DNA of 47,122 bases from CAYSYH01 sp964435455 (GTDB lineage Bacteria > Patescibacteriota > WWE3 > 2-01-FULL-39-13 > JAACPI01), in the NCBI GenBank assembly GCA_964435455.1, contig CAYSYH010000002.1:1-47122 (forward strand). Direction: 5' to 3'. The translations under genes and the position numbers were made by a program. The notes beneath the pieces were generated by a model. That model searched no databases and was not told the DNA's origin. It saw only the letters and a program-made list of their open reading frames with translations. Below are positions 41,161 to 47,122 of this stretch, in pieces (within the stretch, counting starts at the first letter, position 1; every line of letters starts with the position of its first letter).

Positions 41161-42470
41161 GTATAAAAAAAATCCTTACTATATACTTTTTATTAATAGC
41201 CACATTTATTTTAGGAGGATGTTCTTTATTAGGTTATAATATTCCTTTTTTAAGTAAAGAAAAATCAGCAAACCAAGATAACAAAAAAAAAGAAAAAGTA
41301 ACTTTAGTTTATTGGTCTTTATTTGAAGATTATTCAATAATAGAACCTTTGCTTAAAGAGTATCAACAACAAAATCCTCATATAAAAATAATTTACGAGC
41401 AAAAAGATTTTGATAATTTAAACGCATATAAGGACTCTTTATTATCTAAGCTTATTAAAGGGGAAAAAACACCAGATATTTTAAGAATACACCAGACTTG
41501 GATACCTTTTTTTGTTTCTTATTTAGCTCCTGCTCCGAAAAGTACCCTAGATATTTTAGAATTTCAAAAAGATTTTTACCCTTCTGCACAAAAATCTTTA
41601 ATTTATAATAATAAAATTTATGCTATGCCTTTAATGTTTGATTCATTAGCTTTATTTTATAATAAAGATTTATTTGACTTTGCTAAGGTCTCTCCTCCGT
41701 CTACGTGGTCCGATTTTTCTAGTTTAGCAAATAGTTTAACTAAAAGAAGTAATAATACTATTAAGGTTTCTGGTGCCGCTTTTGGTAATGCTTCAAATGT
41801 AGCTCATTTTTCAGATATTATAAGTTTAATGATTCAACAGAGTAAATTAACGCTACCAGAAGACTTTACCAGTCCTGCTATGAAAGATATTATTAAGTTT
41901 TATACTTCATTTGTAAAAACCAACCCTGTGTGGTCTGATAAAATGGCCTATTCTCCCTTGGCTTTTGCTCAAGGCAATGTAGCAATGATGTTTGGAACTA
42001 GTTGGCGTCTTGCCGATATTTTAAAAGAGAATCCTAGTTTAAATGTTGGTGTAGTTCCTGTTCCTCAAGCTGTAGATAATAACTCTTTGACTAAAAATAA
42101 TGTTACAAGTTTTTGGGTTGAAGGAGTAAATAAATCTTCTAGTAATTATGATGAAGCTTGGAAGTTACTAGTATGGCTTTCTAAAAAAGAACAACTTACA
42201 AAAAGATTTACAAATGCTTCGGAAACAAGACCTTTTGGGGAGCTTTATCCACGTATTTCAATGCAAAAAAATCTTTCTGAGAATCCTTATTTAAGCGCTT
42301 TTTATGCTAATGCTGAAAATGCTATGCCTTCTATTTTTTCGGATGCTTCTGGAAATGATGCCTATGTTAATATTTTTAAGAATATTATAGAAGGTTATAT
42401 AAAAGGTATAAGTTTAGATGAACTTTTAAAAATAGCTCAAAAAGAATATGTCAGATTGCAGAATAATTAA
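41148..42470 (+). CDS. Extracellular solute-binding lipoprotein (family 1, sugar type)
   Basis: Lipoprotein signal with lipobox LGGC (C25) and an Asn/Lys-rich tether. The body is typical of family 1 binding proteins of sugar ABC transporters (VTLVYWSLFEDYSIIEPLLKEYQQQNP, TPDILRIHQTW, MPLMFDSLALFYNKDLF, FAQGNVAMMFGTSW). It has 440 residues. No ABC permease or ATPase gene is adjacent, which is unusual. It is embedded between an O-antigen-ligase-like gene and tsaD, overlapping the former. It could work with transporters elsewhere or have an envelope role. The ligand is unknown. Confidence 0.9.
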   Translation: MFKLSIKKILTIYFLLIATFILGGCSLLGYNIPFLSKEKSANQDNKKKEKVTLVYWSLFEDYSIIEPLLKEYQQQNPHIKIIYEQKDFDNLNAYKDSLLSKLIKGEKTPDILRIHQTWIPFFVSYLAPAPKSTLDILEFQKDFYPSAQKSLIYNNKIYAMPLMFDSLALFYNKDLFDFAKVSPPSTWSDFSSLANSLTKRSNNTIKVSGAAFGNASNVAHFSDIISLMIQQSKLTLPEDFTSPAMKDIIKFYTSFVKTNPVWSDKMAYSPLAFAQGNVAMMFGTSWRLADILKENPSLNVGVVPVPQAVDNNSLTKNNVTSFWVEGVNKSSSNYDEAWKLLVWLSKKEQLTKRFTNASETRPFGELYPRISMQKNLSENPYLSAFYANAENAMPSIFSDASGNDAYVNIFKNIIEGYIKGISLDELLKIAQKEYVRLQNN

Positions 42471-42476
42471 TAATTT

Positions 42477-43505
42477 ATGTTTTTATTAGCTATTGAATCC
42501 AGCTGTGATGAAACTTCTGCTTCTGTAGTAACTAAGCAAAATAAAATTTTAAGTAATGTTGTAGCATCTTCTAAGGATTTTTTTGAAAAAACAGGAGGTA
42601 TAGTTCCAGAAATAGCGGCAAGAAAGCAATTAGAGTTTATTTTACCAATCATAGACACAGCTTTAAAAGAAGCGGGAATATCACTTAGTAAAGTAGATTA
42701 TATCTCTGTTACCACAGGACCTGGTTTAGTAGGTTCTTTATTTGTAGGTGTTACTACCGCTAAAACGCTTTCTATCTATTTAAAAAAACCTATTATTCCA
42801 ATTAATCATCTTTTGGGTCATTTGTTTTCTGTTTTTGTAAAAGAGTATAAAAGAAATATAATCCAAGAAAACTTACCACAGTTTCCTTTATTATCTTTAA
42901 TTGTTTCTGGAGGTCATACGGATTTAGTTTTAGTTAATTCCCCTTATTCTATTGACTATTTAGGTGGAACAAGAGATGATGCAGTGGGAGAAGCATTTGA
43001 CAAAGTTGCACGATTACTTAATCTTTCTAACTATTTAGGTGGACCAAAAATATCTATGGAAGCTAAAAAATTTCAACGTCTCGATATTAGTTCTAAGTTA
43101 ACGTTTCCTAGACCTTTAAAAAATTCTAATGATTATGATTTTTCCTTTTCTGGGTTAAAAACGGCAGTTTTAAGATATTTACAAGATAATCCTGATTATA
43201 ATGTATCTGAAGTGGCTTTTGCTTTTGAAGAAGCTATTGTAGATGTTTTACTTTATAAATTAAACAAAGCTTATAAAAAATTTAAGCCAAAAAACGTATC
43301 AATTGTTGGCGGAGTATCTGCAAACTCCAAGCTTAGAAAAAGGGCTAAATCTATATTTAAAGAAACTTTATTTATTCCCCCTATATTTTTGTGCGGTGAT
43401 AATGCAGGAATGATTGGCATTGCTTCCCTATATTATTTAAATAAAGCTACTTTTAATCTTTCGGGTATAAAGGCTAACCCTTCGGAAAGTTTACGAAGCT
43501 ATTAA
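42477..43505 (+). CDS. tsaD: tRNA threonylcarbamoyladenosine transferase TsaD
   Basis: Transfers the threonylcarbamoyl group to A37 of ANN-decoding tRNAs. It opens with LAIESSCDETSASVV. The metal-binding His pair is in NHLLGHLFS. The nucleotide-binding motifs SGGHTDLVLV, DDAVGEAFDK and FSFSGLKTAV, and the end GGVSANSKLRKR with CGDNAGMIG, are all present. Its 342 residues match bacterial TsaD. Partners TsaB, TsaC and TsaE are not in this window. It is the last gene of the murT operon and starts 6 nt after the lipoprotein stop. Confidence 0.98.
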   Translation: MFLLAIESSCDETSASVVTKQNKILSNVVASSKDFFEKTGGIVPEIAARKQLEFILPIIDTALKEAGISLSKVDYISVTTGPGLVGSLFVGVTTAKTLSIYLKKPIIPINHLLGHLFSVFVKEYKRNIIQENLPQFPLLSLIVSGGHTDLVLVNSPYSIDYLGGTRDDAVGEAFDKVARLLNLSNYLGGPKISMEAKKFQRLDISSKLTFPRPLKNSNDYDFSFSGLKTAVLRYLQDNPDYNVSEVAFAFEEAIVDVLLYKLNKAYKKFKPKNVSIVGGVSANSKLRKRAKSIFKETLFIPPIFLCGDNAGMIGIASLYYLNKATFNLSGIKANPSESLRSY

Positions 43506-43517
43506 TAAAAATTATTA

Positions 43518-43546
43518 TTGACTTTTATATGGAAAGTTTCTATTAT
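43518..43546 (+). promoter_or_regulatory. Promoter of the valS T-box leader
   Basis: TTGACT (43518-43523), a 17-nt spacer and TATTAT (43541-43546) form a near-consensus promoter. The expected start is at about 43553, giving a leader of roughly 230 nt. This is the longest predicted 5' leader in the window. Confidence 0.7.
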
Positions 43547-43552
43547 CTAAAC

Positions 43553-43781
43553 TAAAGTGTAATCTTGGAGTTAATGTCACCAAGTAACTTAAGGAAGAAA
43601 CTTTTTTATTATTTGTAATAAAAAGGGATTAGAACCTTACGGGTAAGCCCGTTATAGCTGTAATGAGGCTATTTATAATAAATAGCAAAGCAGAGTGGTA
43701 CCACGCAAAGGTTATTTATTAAAACCTTTTCGTCTCTGGGTTTATCTTGTTAAATCTATTGACGAAGAGGTTTTTTTATTT
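43553..43781 (+). promoter_or_regulatory. T-box riboswitch controlling valS
   Basis: Leader RNA that senses uncharged tRNA-Val. The T-box core AGAGTGGTACCACGC (43692-43706) gives an antiterminator. CAGAG (43691-43695) pairs with CTCTG (43734-43738). The 7-nt bulge TGGTACC binds the tRNA 3' end. ACG pairs with CGT, extended by AAAGGTT/AACCTTT. Upstream lie a stem-III-like hairpin (GCTATTTA/TAAATAGC, about 43664-43686) and a stem-II-like element with AAGCCCGTTA. Near the 5' end the hairpin CTTGG/CCAAG (43564-43584) presents GTC followed by ACC in its loop, a candidate Val specifier in an ultrashort stem I. The specifier placement is inferred; the T-box itself is clear. Confidence 0.88.
43725..43777 (+). 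terminator. Intrinsic terminator of the valS T-box
   Basis: CCTTTTCGTC (43725-43734) pairs with GACGAAGAGG (43761-43770) over 10 bp with one G-U pair and is followed by seven T. The 5' arm shares bases with the antiterminator 3' arm, so the two structures exclude each other. This shows control at the level of transcription. Confidence 0.85.
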
Positions 43782-46064
43782 ATGGATAAAAGATATAATT
43801 TTACAGAACTAGAACCAAAAGTGTATAAATTATGGGAAGATTCAGATGCTTTTAAAGGTAAAATAGATTACAATAAGGAACCTTTTACTATAATTTTGCC
43901 TCCCCCTAATGCAAATGGTAAATTACATGCAGGCCATTCTTTAATGCTTGCTTTGGAAGATTTACTTATACGCTGGAAAAAAATGCAAGGTTATTCTACT
44001 TTATGGATTCCAGGTTTAGACCACGCCGGTTTTGAGACCCAAATAGTTTTTGAAAAGTATTTGGCAAAAAAAGGTAAATCCCGTTTTGATTATGACAGAA
44101 AAACCTTATATAAAATGATTTGGGATTTTGTAGAAAACCAAAAACAAACTATTAAAAATCAATTTAAATCCTTTGGACCATGTTTAGATTGGTCAAGAGA
44201 AAGATATACTTTAGATAAAGAATCTATAAAAACTGTTTATAATACATTTAAAAAGATGGAACAAGAAGGTTTTATTTATAGGGATAATTATTTAGTAAAT
44301 TATTGTACTTATCATGGTACAACCCTTTCTGATTTAGAGATAAAACACAAAGAAAATAAAACCCCTCTATATTATATACGTTATAAATTTAAAAATCCCA
44401 GAAATGTAAAAAAAGATTATATAGTAGTTGCAACTACTAGACCTGAACTCATTTTTGTAGATACTCATTTAGCTGTAAATCCTAATGATAAAAACAATGA
44501 ATGGTTACTAGGTAAAAAAGTTTTAAATCCGTTGACTGATAAAGAAATGACTATAATAGGTGATTCTTTTGTAGATCCTGATTTTGGTACAGGTATTGTA
44601 AAACTAACTCCTGCACATAATAAAGAGGATTATTTGGTGGCTCTAAAGCATAAATTACCTATAATTTCTGCCTTTGGTTCTGATGGATTAATTAATAAGA
44701 AAGGGGGTATGTTGTATGGATTATCTATCAAAGAAGCGCGTAAAAAATCTGTAAGTTTGTTAAAAGAAAAGGGTTGTATAGAAAAAATAGATAACTCATA
44801 TAAAAATGTTATATCAACATGCTATAAATGTGGTACTACTATAGAAAACATTGTTATGCCTAACTGGTTTGTAAAAGTTGATAAATTGAAAGAACCTGCT
44901 TATAAAGTAGTAAAAAACGGTAAGATTAGGATATTTCCGAAACGTCATTTAAAAAGTTATTTTAATTGGATGGAAGAGATGCGTGATTGGCCTATTTCCA
45001 GACAAATTGTATGGGGTATTCGTATACCCATTTGGTATTCTGCTAAACAGAATCCAAACATAAAAGTAGTTTTTTTAGATAGCAATAAAAAAATAGTAAA
45101 AGGCCTTATTAAAAATTTATTAAAAAAATATTCTTTAAAGGAAATATTGAGTGGTTTGCAAACCTTACAAGCGCCTTTAAAAGCAACGTATATTGTGTCT
45201 TTGGATTCTCCAGGATCTGATTTTTTACCAGAAACAGATACTTTTGATACGTGGTTTTCTTCTGGTCAATGGCCTTTGATTACATTGGGGTATCCTAATT
45301 CTAAAGATTTTAAATATTTTTATCCCACAAGTGTTTTAGAAACAGGTTGGGAAATACTACGTTTTTGGGTAAGCAGAATGATAATGTTTGGCATTTACTT
45401 GACAAAAAAACCACCATTTAGAGATGTTTATTTACATGGGCTTGTGAGAGCTGCGGATGGAAGAAAGATGAGTAAAAGTTTAGGTAATGTTGTTGATCCT
45501 TTAGATTTAATTAAAGAGTATGGTGCAGATGCTGTACGTTTAGGCCTAATTAGTGGTACTGCTGGAGGACGTGATTTTTCATTACCTTTGGATAAAATAA
45601 AATCTTATAGAAATTTTTCCAATAAGCTTTGGAATATAGCAAGATTTTTAATATTTTTGTCAAAAGATAATCTAACGTTAAAAGAACATGTTTCTTTAGA
45701 CAAACTTATAAAAAATTTGGTTGACAAGGATAAAGAAATTATTACAGAAATGAACAACACCTTAGTTAAAATAGAAAATAATTTGAACTTGTATAAATTT
45801 GCTCAAGCGGGGGAGACTTTGTACCATTTTATTTGGGATAAATTTGCTTCAGATTATTTGGAGTATACAAAAAAATCTAAAAATACCTCCTCTTTATTCA
45901 CATTAAAATTAGTTTTTGAAACTTCTTTAAGAATGTTACATCCCTTTATGCCTTTTGTGACAGAAGCTATTTGGCAAGAATTACAAAAAGAAGGTATATT
46001 TATTTTAAAAAAGGAAGAATCTTTATTAATTAAAGCCTCGTGGCCAAAAATAATATCCATTTAG
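43782..46064 (+). CDS. valS: Valyl-tRNA synthetase
   Basis: Class I aminoacyl-tRNA synthetase charging tRNA-Val. HIGH is present as HAGH (PPPNANGKLHAGHS) and KMSKS as GRKMSKSLGNV. The editing domain and a CYKCG half zinc site are visible. The start at 43782 (MDKRYNFTELEPKVYKLWED) is chosen because upstream in-frame codons, including the ATG at 43695, lie inside the T-box and terminator. The protein is then 760 residues, much shorter than about 870-950 in model bacteria, because it stops at PKIISI without the C-terminal coiled-coil arm. It converges with rplY, with 16 nt between the stops. Confidence 0.96.
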   Translation: MDKRYNFTELEPKVYKLWEDSDAFKGKIDYNKEPFTIILPPPNANGKLHAGHSLMLALEDLLIRWKKMQGYSTLWIPGLDHAGFETQIVFEKYLAKKGKSRFDYDRKTLYKMIWDFVENQKQTIKNQFKSFGPCLDWSRERYTLDKESIKTVYNTFKKMEQEGFIYRDNYLVNYCTYHGTTLSDLEIKHKENKTPLYYIRYKFKNPRNVKKDYIVVATTRPELIFVDTHLAVNPNDKNNEWLLGKKVLNPLTDKEMTIIGDSFVDPDFGTGIVKLTPAHNKEDYLVALKHKLPIISAFGSDGLINKKGGMLYGLSIKEARKKSVSLLKEKGCIEKIDNSYKNVISTCYKCGTTIENIVMPNWFVKVDKLKEPAYKVVKNGKIRIFPKRHLKSYFNWMEEMRDWPISRQIVWGIRIPIWYSAKQNPNIKVVFLDSNKKIVKGLIKNLLKKYSLKEILSGLQTLQAPLKATYIVSLDSPGSDFLPETDTFDTWFSSGQWPLITLGYPNSKDFKYFYPTSVLETGWEILRFWVSRMIMFGIYLTKKPPFRDVYLHGLVRAADGRKMSKSLGNVVDPLDLIKEYGADAVRLGLISGTAGGRDFSLPLDKIKSYRNFSNKLWNIARFLIFLSKDNLTLKEHVSLDKLIKNLVDKDKEIITEMNNTLVKIENNLNLYKFAQAGETLYHFIWDKFASDYLEYTKKSKNTSSLFTLKLVFETSLRMLHPFMPFVTEAIWQELQKEGIFILKKEESLLIKASWPKIISI

Positions 46065-46080
46065 TTATAAAATATTAAGG

Positions 46081-46779
46081 CTATTTATTATTTTCGTTTT
46101 GTGGGTTTTTGTTGTCTTCTTTTTTACCTAATTCTTCTGATTGTTCCTGTTTTTCTGATGTTACTTCTACATCCTCTACAGATTGTGGTCCTTCTTCTTC
46201 CTCTTCTATTTGTTCTGGATAGTCTAATTTTGCTATTACCATATCATTATCTTCTTCTAATACTTCTATTTTTTTACCTTTTAGAGATTCTTTAATATCT
46301 TTTATAGTTAATACATCTCCAATTTCTTTTAATTTATCTATTTTTAAAGTTATTTCTTTAGGTAGATCGCTAGGTAAGGCTTCTATAGGTACTTCATCTA
46401 CTATAGATAACAATAAGGCATTTTTGTTTTTTAGCAAGGGGTGCTCTTCTTGACCTATAAATTCTATAGGCACATTTACAGTAACTTTCTTTTTTAAATC
46501 AATTTGATGTAAATTTACATGTATAGGTATATTTTTTACTGGATGTATTTGTACTTCACTAATTAATACTGGTGTTTTTTTATCTTGTAAGTGCACATAA
46601 ACAACTTCAGTTTCTCCTACATGATTAATTAATCTTACAAGGTCATTGCGCCTAACTTTAATATTTTTGCTTTTTTTACCTTTACCAAATATAACTGCGG
46701 GTATCCAGCCTTCTTTTCTAAGCTTGTTAAGCCTGGATCCGGCACGCTTTCTTGGTTCTGCTTTTAGTATTATTTCCAT
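46081..46779 (-). CDS. rplY: Ribosomal protein L25 (TL5/Ctc type)
   Basis: Binds 5S rRNA in the large subunit. The N-terminal L25 domain (about 1-90) starts ILKAEPRKRAGSRLNKLRKEGWIPAVIFGKG. The TL5-type beta domain follows (about 95-185), with VTVNVPIEFIGQEEHPLL and SDLPKEITLKIDKL. The tail (about 190-232) is Glu/Gln-rich and probably disordered. At 232 residues it is the long Ctc form, not the 94-residue E. coli form. On the minus strand a TAAAAT (46789-46794) lies 9 nt before its ATG and may be its -10. Confidence 0.96.
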   Translation of the reverse strand: MEIILKAEPRKRAGSRLNKLRKEGWIPAVIFGKGKKSKNIKVRRNDLVRLINHVGETEVVYVHLQDKKTPVLISEVQIHPVKNIPIHVNLHQIDLKKKVTVNVPIEFIGQEEHPLLKNKNALLLSIVDEVPIEALPSDLPKEITLKIDKLKEIGDVLTIKDIKESLKGKKIEVLEEDNDMVIAKLDYPEQIEEEEEGPQSVEDVEVTSEKQEQSEELGKKEDNKNPQNENNK

Positions 46780-46828
46780 ACGAACTAGATTTTAAACATT
46801 TTTTTACTCAAAAACAAGTGTTTTTAGG

Positions 46829-47122
46829 TTATCTAAGTTTTTTATAGGCTAACGTAAAACAAATTATTTCATTGCAGCCTGCTTGTTTTAGTATTTTTGA
46901 ACATTCTAATAAAGTTGCTCCTGTGGTAATAATATCGTCGACTAACAGTATTTTTTTAGATACCTTTTCTTTCTTAATATTAATTGCATAGGCTTTTTTA
47001 ACTGATTTTACCCTTTCTTTCTTTTTTTGTTGGGTTAAAGAAGGTGTGGCTATTACCTTCTTTAGTATATTGGTTTTATATTTTAATTTCATTTTATTTG
47101 ATATTTCTTTTGCTATAATATT
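46829..47122 (-). CDS. comF: ComF-family phosphoribosyltransferase-like protein (5' end outside the window)
   Basis: The C-terminal part of a ComF protein, linked to DNA uptake or processing in competent bacteria. It has the PRPP-binding motif ILLVDDIITTGATL and the preceding segment TPSLTQQKKKERVKSVKKAYAI, typical of ComF. The frame stays open upstream of the first visible Met (47092) to the window edge, encoding NIIAKEISNK. That fits the ComF helix before the conserved region, so the true start lies outside. The Cys-rich N-terminal zinc finger cannot be assessed. Confidence 0.88.
   Translation of the reverse strand, partial: NIIAKEISNKMKLKYKTNILKKVIATPSLTQQKKKERVKSVKKAYAINIKKEKVSKKILLVDDIITTGATLLECSKILKQAGCNEIICFTLAYKKLR

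Noticed and set aside
43695..43781. Upstream in-frame ATG extending valS by 29 residues
   Set aside because: The extension lies inside the T-box antiterminator and terminator, and its translation does not resemble ValRS. The ATG at 43782 gives the conserved start.
1..47122. UGA read as an amino acid (genetic code 4 or 25)
   Set aside because: Conserved proteins such as MutS, DnaA, ValRS and VirB4 are complete without any in-frame UGA, so the standard bacterial code fits. Only avoidance of UGA as a stop is seen.

Overview
The window is a low-GC (by eye about 30% G+C), gene-dense bacterial chromosome segment. It most resembles a Candidate Phyla Radiation (Patescibacteria) genome. The reasons are small overlapping genes, a PrgI/VirB4/TrbL-type secretion locus with tandem VirB2-like pilins, very few Shine-Dalgarno sites, and compact versions of housekeeping proteins. 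I cannot fix the phylum from this sequence. A run of 100 N at 17861-17960 shows it is a scaffold. No rRNA, tRNA, CRISPR array, insertion sequence or prophage was seen.

Layout. 1-230: tail of an unassigned gene. 284-9995: clpC-like ATPase, dnaG, rpoD, mutS, mutL. 9992-12460: a membrane cytochrome b5, an eRF1-like (baeRF-type) factor and an alkyladenine DNA glycosylase. 12463-17525 (minus): smpB, a PP2C-like/beta-propeller membrane protein, a small membrane protein, a PH-domain membrane protein and a coiled-coil SpoIID protein. 17646-33178: a type IV secretion-like island with four VirB2/TrbC-like pilins in tandem, a 1287-aa exported protein (glycosidase-like start, RlpA-like end), an unknown membrane-anchored protein, a 1154-aa M23 peptidase, TrbL/VirB6, PrgI, a separate VirB4 N-terminal domain and the VirB4 ATPase. 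33203-36267 (minus): rpmH-rnpA-yidD-yidC-jag-dnaN. 36434-38128: dnaA followed by a DnaA-box cluster that I call oriC. 38129-43505: murT-gatD-O-antigen-ligase-like-lipoprotein-tsaD, an envelope operon with overlapping genes. 43506-46064: valS behind a T-box riboswitch. 46081-47122 (minus): rplY (L25/Ctc) and a partial comF.

How it fits together. The chromosome origin lies at about 37.9-38.1 kb. To its left the + strand is A-rich, to its right it is T-rich, and the switch coincides with the DnaA boxes. The secretion island combines a VirB4 motor, a TrbL/PrgI inner-membrane channel and several pilin-like subunits with three kinds of putative cell-wall-active enzyme (SpoIID, M23, and glycosidase/RlpA-like). 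That suggests a machine crossing or attaching through a peptidoglycan wall. No relaxase, VirD4, VirB11 or VirB8-10 is visible here.

Most notable points: the T-box valS leader; a recurrent promoter layout that predicts leaderless mRNAs; the eRF1-like factor; the reconstructable assembly gap inside a duplicated pilin; the zinc-ribbon-less MurT; the apparent loss of the ClpP-docking tripeptide in the ClpC-like protein; and the absence of UGA among all 40 stop codons.
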